A stretch of DNA of 64,000 nt from Polytrichum commune (Eukaryota; Streptophyta; Polytrichopsida; Polytrichales; Polytrichaceae): contig OX485805.1 of assembly GCA_950295325.1 (NCBI GenBank), forward strand, positions 33,405,501-33,469,500. Reading direction: 5' to 3'. This document shows positions 21,443 through 30,513 of the stretch, one piece after another. A program made the translations under genes and the position numbers. Positions within the stretch are counted from its first letter, which is position 1. Every line of letters starts with the position of its first letter. The notes beneath the pieces were generated by a model. The model was not told where the DNA came from, did no database searches, and saw nothing but the letters and a program-made list of their open reading frames with translations.

Positions 21443-22341
21443 CTACAATGCGGTGTGCGGGTTCAAAGAGTAGTGTGCATACAACTCTTCTCCGACCAAA
21501 ATGTCCTTTGTGGCTAAGGTGATTACATACCCCCATTCATGTTTGTTCCAGGGTTTTGGCAACATGCAAAATTTCCACACCACATTTCCTATTTCTTTGC
21601 GTCCTATGGAACTATTTATGAAGCCAGCGACATTCCCCTTCATTACATCTCCATCGATGTACAAGTCCGGCTCAACTTGCATCGCATATGACTTCACTCG
21701 AGGTTGTGCCTTCTTCAAAGCTCTGTATTCTCCCAAGGTGTATTGTGGTCCTACAAATGGAAGCAGTTCCTCTCCCTCTTTGGCGGGTTGAAGTGCAAAG
21801 AGACCCCAACCCATGAATGGGAAGTTGGACACCCTTACTTCCCATTCTCTATTCCAGTATGAAAACTTTATAAGTTTTGGGATGGGCCCGTCACACCACT
21901 GTCCGTCATACACGTTTGACCCCCATGTCTGCAAGGCTCGTACTCTTGCAAACGTTGTGTTTGGCATTGACTGTGAAGGCGTTTTGTATCCTCCTAGAAA
22001 CTTTCTCAGGGATGTCTTGCAAGCAGCTTTTACAATGGGTCTCCATCGGGCCTACAAAATTCATGTACACAAAGATGAAAACTCGCTCATAGCAAGACCA
22101 CCCGCTTACGCTCATTCAAAAGTCGTTTCATGGAATGACTCACCAAGATAGACGTTGTAAACACAGGGTCCCTTTTTTTGCTGCGAAGATGCTTTCGGAT
22201 TGTGGCTCGATCGAGGACTTTCCCTCCTGCACACTCCATGCATGGGCATGGGTACTTGGATAGCCGCATTGCGTCTGCTTGGACCTCTTCTTCTTGCCAT
22301 AACTGTAGATGCTTCAAGCTTTCGACCTCCCCTCCTGCCAT
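21443..22341 (-). CDS. SET-domain protein encoded in the CACTA element, sharing the TNP2 first exon
   Basis: Inside TNP2 intron 1 an intact exon (22,051-21,443) encodes 202 residues ending in a normal stop. It is preceded by an acceptor (TTTTGTAG). Joining it to exon 1 (22,341-22,144, donor GTGAGT) removes a 92-bp intron, keeps phase 0 and gives 268 residues: zinc-knuckle start (PCPCMEC, residues 31-37), then a SET-like domain with FMGWGLFA (GWG at 147-149), YIDGDVMKGNVAGFINSS (197-214) and GEELYAHY (253-260). SET domains transfer methyl groups from S-adenosylmethionine to lysines of histones or other proteins. The usual NHSC-x-PN core is changed here to NSSIGRKEIGN, so substrate and activity are uncertain. 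Pre-SET and post-SET cysteines are not evident. The intact frame beside two broken transposase genes is notable. Confidence 0.75.
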
Positions 22342-22471
22342 CCTGTGGTGTGCACGGCATACGGGGCGGGTCAATTTGTGATATGGGGATACCTTACAAG
22401 GAGTGAGTGCTCACATGCGCGCAGTCACTTGAATATGTGGATACATATGAAAGGGGAGTCAAATAACCCAA

Positions 22472-22572
22472 GGCAGTCATATAACACACGGGAGTCATAT
22501 AACACATGGCAGTCATATAACACACGGGAGTCATATAACACATGGAAGTCATATAACACACGGGAGTCATAT
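22472..22572. repeat. 18-bp tandem array next to the divergent promoters
   Basis: About five and a half copies of an 18-bp unit, GGCAGTCATATAACACAC with variants GGGAGTCATATAACACAT. It lies about 130 bp upstream of the shared first exon of the TNP2 and SET genes, so it may be a binding array for a repeat-binding protein acting on that promoter. Confidence 0.85.
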
Positions 22573-23215
22573 ATTGATGGTAATTGAATAATTATTTATG
22601 ATGTCCCTAAGTTTACACGGAATTCAAGGAAATTCAAAAAGTTGAAGCCCAAACTATATTGGGTTATGAAACTTACGCCCATAACCAGATTTACCCTCTT
22701 TTCTTTTGAGCATTAAATTTAGGGATAAGTTTTCATAATCTCATTTAGATATTCTAAATTTGAGTACTTAACAAAAATTCCAATTCAACCCGAGCTGACT
22801 TTTCACCCTGTTTGCCTAATTTTAAGCGGCCCCTAAATATATCATAATCGATTCGGCCTGATTCATATACCCCAGTTATACGTAAGTGTGGTGAAGCCCA
22901 TACTTTTTTGGGTAAAAGTAATTTCAACGAGGCCCTAAGGAAATCCACAATCGGACCCCTTTTTACCCTGTTCTTGAAATCGAGCTGACTTTTCACCCTG
23001 TTTGCCTAATTTTAAGCGGCCCCTAAATATATTGTAATCGATTCGGCCTGATTCATATACCCCAGTTATACGTAAGTGTGGTGAAGCCCATACTTTTTTG
23101 GGTAAAAGTAATTTCAACGGGGCCCTAAGTTAATTCCATTAATTAAAATTTAGGGTTAATTAGGCTTACTGGATATAAAAATTGAGTATTGTAATTACTG
23201 AGATTCCATTTTTAT
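22573..23215. repeat. Spacer with a 190-bp-period direct duplication
   Basis: A block of about 148 bp beginning CGAGCTGACTTTTCACCCTG occurs at 22,791-22,938 and again, nearly identical, at 22,981-23,129. No AGTCAT repeats are present here, so this stretch may be a later insertion in the CACTA element. Confidence 0.75.
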
Positions 23216-23225
23216 AATTTATGAA

Positions 23226-23480
23226 AATCTCTCTCTCCCTCCCTCCCTCCCTCTCCCTCTCCCTCTCCCTCTCCCTCTCTCCCCCTCTGCCTCCCTCCCT
23301 CTCCCTCTCCCTCTCTCCCTCTCTCCCCCTCTGCCTCCCTCCCTCTCCCTCCCCTCCCTCCCCTCCCTCCCCTCCCTCCCTGCGCTCTCTCCCTTCCTCG
23401 GACATCTGTCCTGTAAAGCCGACTCTGTCTCTCTCCCTCCTTCCCTCCCTCCCTCCCCGCGCTCTCTCCCTTCCTCCTTG
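23226..23480 (+). repeat. CT-rich microsatellite
   Basis: Nearly pure pyrimidine DNA of CTCTCC, CCCT and CCTC units. The open frames here on both strands are artefacts of the repeat. Confidence 0.9.
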
Positions 23481-23529
23481 GCCATCTAACCTGTATCGCC
23501 GAACACCTAAAGCTCTCGCCTTCTACCAG

Positions 23530-24310
23530 ATTCGAATTCGGCAGTGCTGCTTGAAGGATTCCGGTGCAGTGCTGGGTTCGGAGCATCAGGTAAGTGTAGG
23601 GTTCGGTGCTGCTTGAAGGATTCCGGTTCAGTGCTGGGTTCGGAGCATCAGAGCCATGTAGGGTTCGGTGTTGCTTGAAGGATTCGGTGCAGTGCTGGGT
23701 TCGGTGCTTAAAGGATTCGGTTAACTTTTTGGGTTCGGTGCTTGAAGGATTGCCTACAATGTTGGGTTCGGAGCATCAGAATAGTGCTGGGTTCGGTGCT
23801 GCTTGAAGGATTCGGTGCCACAGCCAAGTTCGGAGCCGGAGATAAGTGCTGGGTCCGTTTCTAAGTTGAAGGATTCGGTGCAGTGCTCACAAGGAGCATC
23901 AGACAAGTGTTGGGTCCGTTTCAAAATTGATTATGCAGTGCTCACAAGGAGCATCAGACAAGTGCTGGGTCCGTTTCAAAATTGATTATGCAGTGCTCAC
24001 AAGGAGATTCGGTGCAGTGCTGGGTTCGGTGCTCTATTCGGACAGTGGCTACTCGGTGCTGTATCGGTGTGTGGGTGCCCTTGTGAGACTGCATGAAGTG
24101 TCTCTAGTTTCGGCCACAGCTAAGTTCGGTTCAGTAAAGGTTCGGTGTTGGGTTCGCTGCAGTGTCCTCCATTCTTCTACTTCGGTGCAGATCCGGTGCT
24201 GGGTGCACTTTGATCCTTCGGTGGTGGGTGTACTTCCATCCTGTGCTCTGATCGGTGTGTGGATACTTCGGTGTTGGGTCTACCCGGCAGCACCTCTTAA
24301 CTTTTTGGGT
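23530..24310 (+). repeat. Degenerate minisatellite of GTGCTGGGTTCGG units
   Basis: Imperfect copies of a unit of roughly 45-60 bp built from TTCGGTGCTGCTTGAAGGAT, GTGCAGTGCTGGGTTCGG and AGCATCAGA words. It grades from well-kept copies near 23,550-23,820 to scattered words near 24,200. The open frames across it come from the repeat period. Confidence 0.75.
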
Positions 24311-24761
24311 TGAGGGTACCCCTAATTCGGCGTCTCTCTCTCTTCAAGATTGAGAGGGAGGGCTCTCCCTCTGACTACCCTTTTCTCTCACTCTCAAAGG
24401 TTGTGCACTCTCTCATCTCCAAGGCTAAGATTTTAGGTTAACTATTAATACTTCAAAAATCTCAAAACTTGTACTTTGAAAGACAACATGTAAATTGTGT
24501 AATGATCTATCCTAATTCGGACACTAAATCTGGTTTCGGAGTGGATTCCTCTAGATGGCTCATACTAATACCCCACACACACAAAGTAATACGAAGAGGA
24601 GAAAGGTGAGCTCACTTGAATTCGCAACTTCCGCGTCGTTCAGTTGTGGAGGTGCTGGTTGTTCGACACCTCCTCCGCTCACATGTAGCTGGAACAGCAG
24701 CAATGGGGACAGCCTTATTGTCCTCAATTAACACTAATGTGCATTTGGGTATTGTAGAATC
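24311..24761 (+). promoter_or_regulatory. Probable promoter and 5' leader of the rightward CACTA gene
   Basis: A pyrimidine-rich stretch (24,330-24,430) is followed by a leader. An acceptor-like GGTATTGTAG at about 24,748-24,757 lies just before the ATG at 24,762, suggesting a spliced 5' leader. No clear TATA box was chosen. Confidence 0.35.
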
Positions 24762-24959
24762 ATGGAGGAGGAAATTCCGGAGTATGAGAGGATGCGGAAG
24801 AAAAACATCGAGGCCAACAACCAGAAGCTGCGGGAACTGGGTCTGTCACTGATTGGGACTTCTCATTTCAAGAGGCATGAGGACCTCGGGTATGTATGAC
24901 CAAACCCTAATACAACGGACCCGCTACAACTAGGGTTGCTTATGCATTTTGAAACTTTT

Positions 24960-25560
24960 AAGAGTCCTTGTAGTCATAAATTGCATACAACTTGCTGAAG
25001 ACATGACTGTTTGCAGTCATAGTTCATAGTATTATGACTCCCTGTAGTCATAGTTCAGAATATTATGACTCACTGTAGTCATACTTTAAGGTCATTATGA
25101 CACAGTCCAGTCACATTTTTGTGTGTATGACTCTTCCCAGTCCTAAAAATATTGTAATTTCTTCCCACATCCATGTTCTTGTGCATCGGATGTGGCTTCT
25201 ATTGGTTTTCTATGATCGTGCATTTATGATCATGTGTATGAATAATGTTTTTGTTTGATATCACATAATGAATGAATATTTCCTGACTACCCAACAGTCC
25301 AGAGTTACCAAATTTGAAAGGGAATTGTGTATGTGTATGTGTATGTGTTGACAATGTGTATGTGTTGTCAACTTAGCAATAGGTTCTAACAATTACAATG
25401 GAATCCTGAACATAGTTTCAGTAATAGACAATCAATTTCAATTTTTATTTTCAGCCAATCTCATTACATGTTGTGAACAATTTCATGATTATGACTCCTC
25501 CCAGTCATACTAATTTTCACCCACATGACTCATTTGAGTCATGTTTCAGCATTGACATGT
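24960..25560 (+). repeat. AGTCAT repeats in intron 1 of the Ptta-like gene
   Basis: Many TATGACT...AGTCATA pairs, densest at 24,970-25,140 and again at 25,487-25,560. The middle of the intron is AT-rich and lacks them. Confidence 0.8.
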
Positions 25561-26469
25561 GTTGGAGTCACAATTTTTGTGAGATGTAATGTCCGTCTAA
25601 TGATCCCTGCTCGTACTGAACAGTGTGGTTCCCGCGACTTCCACCAAAAATGCCAAAATGAACAATGTACTAGTCAATTTGATAACAAAAATAGTTAATC
25701 TGCCTGATGGCATGCAGGTGGAAGTATTTCGCACAATTGCTAGTTTCCCGGCAATTTCATTGCCGGTTTTGGAAATGACTTCGAATGAGGTTGCGCGTGT
25801 TTTTGAGAGCAGCCGTGGCGTGCCTGTGGGAGAGCCAGGCCCATCTCTAGAGCAGGGTGGTGGCTGGGGTGTGACCACTCGAGCGAAGGGAAAAAAACAA
25901 CTTCCTGAAACGGACCTCGATGATGACGAGGACGAAGAGGACGAAGAGGAGACTTCTGAGGACGAGCGGCCCAAACCAAGGAGGCGGAAGGTGAAAACAT
26001 ACATCTCCGTAGTTTCTTGCATTTGCTTCCGCATTCAGTCGTTCGCGTTACATGACTATAGGTAGTCATATGACTTTGTCCAGTCATATTATGTAACTTA
26101 GTACAGTCATGTAGGGTGACTCCATGCAGTCATATAGTGTATTGTACGTCTGGGTGTGTAGGGAAATGCAAATGAACCCAGGTCATGGCCGTTGCAATCT
26201 AGAGGAAAGAAGGGCAAGGCGGTCAATGAGGAGGATATCCTGCTGTCCCAAGACATGCAAGATACTCTCCGGGCTTGCGAGATGGACGCCAACGACGCAT
26301 CAGTGGACAGCGAGGAGGAAGAGGATGGCGTAGGGCATCATAACGAGCTCCTTGACGAGTTGGAGCTCCGGGAAGTAAGCATTTTGCGGCGTATGGCTAA
26401 AAAAGGAGCCGATCCGACACAACTTCGCGAGAAGGTGCGTTGCCTTGGCCGGACGGCAGAGGTTCAAGG

Positions 26470-28000
26470 TGTGAGCCCAAAATGATGCCCACATGTGGTG
26501 ATTAACTTTTCGAAACCAATTTTAGTTTGACTTTTATGTGTTATGATTATTCACAAAACATAAAAATAGTGAAGTGTGGTTTAGATTTAAGTTTAGGCTT
26601 TAGAATGTGTTGTGTGATTATTTCAAGGTTGAATTCAATAAGAGTATGCCTTGATAATGTGAGTAGGGGGTAAGGTGAAGCAAGGTGAGCTCCGCGGGTT
26701 AAATGCCCACTTTTGGATCCACCTTGTTAGTTTAGGAAGAAGGAAGCTTGGTGGAAGGGGATTAGTCCCTACTTTAGAGGTGAAGGTTAAGGGATTTTGA
26801 TTGGAGGTGCTAATCCTCTCACCCTATTCTTACCTCTCTCTCCCTCTCTCCCTCTCTCCCTCTTTACTACTTAAGGTGGTTTCTCTCTTATTTTTCTCTC
26901 TCTCCATCAAGCGCTCTCAAGGGAGCAAGCTCTTAAGAGCTTGAGCCACGTGTGTGGGTTATTAGTTTTTAGTGAAGTTAATTAGTTAAGCTCTCTCTCT
27001 CAATGCCTCCCAAGTGAGTGCACTCTTAGAGCTTGAGAGTACCTAGGAAGATTAGGTAGTTGTTAGTGACGTTAGTGTGGTAGGTTAGTTCATTAGTTAA
27101 GGAGAGAAGAAAGGAAAAAAAAATAAAAAAAAATAAAAAAAATTAGAGAATGTTTGATTAGTAGATAAGGTGGTGTGTTAAGGGCAATTTAGAGGCAGAA
27201 TTATCAAGTTAGCTAAGGCCAACTGGTAGACCTCGGCTGCGAATGCAGCTCAGCTGCTAGAGGAGGGCAGCACCGAGGACTAATGGGCAGCAGATTGCCG
27301 AGAGCTAATGGGCAGCAGACTGCCGAGAGCTAATTAGTTGCAAGCCACACTTAGGCTGCGACTGCAGCCCAGCTGCTGGAGGAGGATAGCACCGAGGACT
27401 AATGGGCAGCATACTGCCCGAGAGCTAATTAGTTGCAAGCCACACTTAGGCTGCGACTGCAGCCCAGCTGCTGAAGGAGGACAGCACCGAGGACTAATGG
27501 GCAGCAGACTGCCCGAGAGCTAATTAGTTGCAAACCACCATTAGGATATCTATGGGTTAGCAAGGCTAAGCCCAATTAGTGGGCGTTAGCATATAAAAAA
27601 CTAGATTACATTAGGCCATTTTAGGGGTGGCTAAGTAGTTAGACCCATTAGGCTAGTTTGTGCCATGTGTGGGTTTGTATGAGTGTATTTAGCCGTTGAG
27701 AAAAGTGTTTTTCAACACTTGAACCTCCCGGTCAAAATAACTCACTTGCATTATTAATGGAGAATGAGGAAGATTCTTGCAATGACAAGAAAAAGGAAGT
27801 GAAGATTAAACGAGCGAGGGGAATGTCCTTAAGGGCATGTGTGGCTAAAGTCGCGGGTTGGACTTTTGAGAAAGCCAACTCTAGCACAAGCCAAGAGGCC
27901 AACATTAATAAAGCACAATGAGTGAGACAATACGTGTTCATTCGAACATGAAAATTACCTTGCACATGGTTCAATGTTGTAATATATAAATGTGATTTTC
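26470..28000. repeat. Unrelated insertion in intron 3, LTR-like
   Basis: This stretch lacks AGTCAT words. It contains a CT-rich block (26,833-26,910) with a nearby TTTACTACTTAAGG, and a purine-rich block (27,105-27,145), a composition common in plant LTRs. It begins near TGTGAGCCC and may end near CTTGCACA, which would be TG...CA ends, but I could not find an exact 5-bp target duplication. A solo LTR or rearranged remnant is the best guess. Confidence 0.4.
27229..27540 (+). repeat. Tandem repeat of about 95 bp
   Basis: Three copies marked by CACCGAGGACTAATGGGCAG at about 27,271, 27,390 and 27,485, each followed by GAGAGCTAATTAGTTGCAA and GGCTGCGACTGCAGCCCAG; the first copy has an extra internal duplication. 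Confidence 0.8.
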
Positions 28001-28629
28001 AAGTCATCACCCGGACTAGGATGCTTAAGGGTGGTGGATTTGGCCTCACACAAGGCAACGACGGAAACGCGCGGCATCGACAGTCGAAGTTGAAGAACCT
28101 TAGGCGGTCCTTGAAGAAGAGTGACGAGCTGCACACTTCCAGTGGTGGTCAGCGTTTGTGGGTCGACGTCGACGAGGCCGGGTGCCCGACAGGGATACAC
28201 AGGCCTGATTGGCTGACGCGACTACGCAGGTACTCTCGCGACCTCGACTGGAGCGTCGACAACTTTAGGGCACACCCACGGCCCTTGTTGTTGGCGATTA
28301 AAGACAAGATGGCCGCACGATTCGAGTACCGTGGTGGACTCGGAGACGTGCCTGAAGCTATTTTTTTCAGATTTTGCGCCAGCAGATGCGGACTCGCAGG
28401 TCGAACATGAAGAAACTCATAGAGAGTTGTGGCCCGCTCCCACCGTATGTGAAGAAGGCGCACGTCGACAACTTCAAGCGCTTAATTGCCCGGACGGACA
28501 AAATCGCGGAAGCTACGCGCATGAAAGCCGCACGGCAAACCGTGTAGACCTTGTCGTATTCTGGAAGGTCCGAGGAGGAGGTGCGCTCTAGACTGGTAAG
28601 TGATTTTGTGTACAAGTCATTCAAACATA

Positions 28630-28911
28630 AATAGGTGACAACCTGCAGTCATACAATTCAGTCATATAATGAATGATATCACTTTACATAGTCATACCGT
28701 GAGTCATATGGCCATAGATAGTCACATGTGACCTGAATATGACTTCACCTAGTCATATTCAGAGACATATGACTTCACCTAGTCATATGTTGAGTAATAT
28801 GACTTCAGGTAGTCATATTATGAGTAATATGACTTTAGCTAGTCATATTCTGAGTCATATGACTTTACCTAGTCATATTCTGAGTCATATGACTTTACCT
28901 AGTCATATTTA
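28630..28911 (+). repeat. AGTCAT array in intron 4 of the Ptta-like gene
   Basis: A near-perfect tandem array with a period of about 30 bp: ATATGACTT(C/T)ACCTAGTCAT and variants, most regular at 28,735-28,911. Each unit is itself an inverted pair (ATGACT...AGTCAT). Confidence 0.85.
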
Positions 28912-29679
28912 GTATGTTTACGTATTTTTCATGGATCCACAGTTGCTCCTTTCACAGGCCGCAGATTTAAAGCGGCCCCCGACGCAGCTGGAGGTGGAGA
29001 CCGAGCTAGCGACACCCGGGAAATCAGGACGGGGCCGGTCATCGTCGTCCAGAGGGCCACTCCCAAATGCAAAAGCGGGAGATAGAGCCCTCTTTGTTAC
29101 GCGGAGCGAGCTGCACGACTTCCAGGATAGCATGAAGGGGGAGATGGAAGATGTGAAGGCTATGGTGAAGCAGCTGTTGTTGGAGGTGCAGAAGCGAACG
29201 ACGGCCACGAACATGGAACCGCCAGCCACGGCGGAAGCGGGAGTCGACGTGATCCAAGTAACCGCCGAAAAGGTTGCGTCTGTATATCCTCTAGTACTCG
29301 CTTCGAGTACATGTATGGAACACCTTTGCTTCAGCAATATTGTATGTCATGCATGAAGATCGTTCACTAATACACGCCTCATGTGGATCATTAGAATATG
29401 CAGGCAACTGGGAAGTCGGCGGAATCCGGGCATACTGGGTCGACTGCGGCATCGGAGCCCTGCGTAACACCCTAGCAGATATGGGTTGCCAACCCGTCAT
29501 TCAAAAGAAGAAACCCATAGCCAAGAAGAGGAAGGGCGAAGCGGAGAAGCTATTGGCGGAACGCGATGCACGGCCTACCCGGCGTGCAATGGCTCGACAG
29601 AAAGAGGTTGGCATTCATGTCATATGCACATTATACTTGTCGGATAGTTATACTTACGTGCAAGCTTTATGTCTTTAAT

Positions 29680-30484
29680 TTGGCCTCAACATTGGACAGT
29701 CATATGACTATGTCACATAATATGACTCTAGGCATTCATGTTATACGACTATAGGCGGTCATACTATATGACTCACTGCAGTCATAAAACATGAGAAGTA
29801 GCAGTCATATAACATGACATGAGGTTATCACAAGCAGTCATGTAGCACATGACTTGAATATGACGTCATTGCTTGGAATGTGCCACGAAATGTGACTGAC
29901 ATTCAGAATTGCAAGTAATACGAATCTAACTCAATACAGTTACAACAACGCACAAAGAATTACGCAATGTGACTCTCCATCTACGCGAATATCACTCCAT
30001 CATGTCACATTGTGCATCACATGTTACTAAGAATATGACTACAGAACGTCATATAATAATGTCATCCCCGCAGGAAATGTGACCAACGCCCCAAAAAACA
30101 TGACTACAAGCAGTAAAAAAACTAGCAGTCACATTCCACGTGGCCTGCCACGTCGGCAAAATTATGACACATGCAAGTCATATTGCACGTCAGCAGAAAA
30201 CATGACTACATGGAGTCATATGCCACGTCGGTTTGGTATTTTTTCTGCCCGGGCAGGTCAAAAAAAGGCACAGACTCCAAGGCTAGTCAAGGTATGCCCC
30301 ACGTGCAGTGGGGATCGTAGAATCTGTCATTTTATACGCCTCCACAACCGTATATATTCATATGACTCATGTCCGAAGCGACTCGTCGGTAATGACTAGA
30401 CCCAGTCACCGCGCGCGTCATCCTCATCCGGAGCCTCGTCAGTCATATTTTGGGATTTTATGACTTAAGGCAGTCATAAATTAC
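29680..30484. repeat. Right subterminal repeat region of the CACTA element
   Basis: Dense ATGACT/AGTCAT and ATGTGACT/AGTCACAT words, including a block with CACGTGGCCTGCCACGTC (30,137-30,154). A piece of the same region, inverted, lies at 34,629-34,840. Confidence 0.85.
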
Positions 30485-30513
30485 AGTCACAAAATACCCA
30501 ATCTGTTGTAGTG
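30485..30513 (-). repeat. Right terminal inverted repeat of the CACTA element
   Basis: The complement begins CACTACAACAGATTGGG and pairs with 16,456-16,484 with one mismatch; it is followed by the target duplication CAC. Confidence 0.95.

Larger units (their letters stand above)
17198..22341 (-). pseudogene. TNP2-type CACTA transposase gene, two premature stops
   Basis: Exons on the minus strand: 22,341-22,144 (66 codons, PCPCMEC...IRKHL zinc-knuckle start), 20,911-19,358, 19,181-18,283 and 17,990-17,198. Every junction has GT...AG ends and the phases agree, giving a frame of about 1,147 codons. Exon 2 has the PF02992-type TNP2 transposase core: LLKETILPKDNTLP, CPTCHKSRF, LGLALDGVNPF (Asp near residue 367), WTVNDFPAYGLISG (Asp near 464) and CPVCGPN. 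Exon 3 contains LLIRHTLDVMHCEKN and the DUF4218-like block (GPVHTRWMHPIERYLKTLKG); exon 4 has the DUF4216-like YGFTIVNFDRLIPYS. A TGA at 20,183-20,185 and a TAG at 18,420-18,422 interrupt the frame; each could be one C-to-T change. The protein would bind the element's ends and cut them. Confidence 0.9.
24762..29606 (+). pseudogene. Ptta/En-Spm-like second protein of the CACTA element, disrupted
   Basis: Exons: 24,762-24,889 (MEEEIPEYERMRKKNIEANN), 25,624-25,990, 26,162-26,434, about 28,004-28,595, 28,958-29,272 and 29,404-29,606. The first three are joined by GT...AG introns with matching phases. They encode a Gly/Pro linker, an acidic run (DLDDDEDEEDEEETSEDE) and a basic RRRK patch. Exon 4 carries the Ptta-like block GQRLWVDVDEAGCPTGIHRP...RLRRYSRDLDWSV...DKMAARFEYRGG, as in PF03004-type plant transposases. 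Exon 5 has a coiled-coil-like SELHDFQDSMKGEMEDVKAM segment, and the end is Lys/Arg-rich. In En/Spm the second protein binds subterminal repeats. Damage: a frame shift in a T-run near 28,362-28,368, TAG at 28,545-28,547, and a frame conflict in the last exon. Intron 3 has gained about 1.5 kb of unrelated sequence. Confidence 0.7.
16456..30513. mobile_element. CACTA (En/Spm) transposon, 14,058 bp, both ends present
   Basis: The left end starts CACTACAATAGATTGGGTAT at 16,456; the complement of the right end at 30,513 starts CACTACAACAGATTGGGTAT. The two termini agree at 28 of the first 29 bases. The flanking bases CAC (16,453-16,455 and 30,514-30,516) form a 3-bp target duplication, as expected for CACTA elements. 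Inside are a leftward TNP2-like gene with a SET exon in its first intron and a rightward Ptta-like gene, arranged divergently around about 22.4-24.7 kb. Degenerate AGTCAT/ATGACT repeats crowd both ends and the introns. Premature stops in both transposase genes suggest loss of autonomy, while the near-identical ends suggest the insertion is not very old. Confidence 0.95.

Noticed and set aside
23212-23586. Long open frames across the CT tract (Arg/Glu/Gly-rich on minus, Ser/Leu/Pro-rich on plus)
   Set aside because: They are open only because the microsatellite lacks stop words; no domain, no codon signal.
22472-28911. Regular AGTCAT arrays resembling a CRISPR array
   Set aside because: The units are short, inverted and spaced by similar sequence rather than unique spacers, and they lie in introns of a plant transposon.
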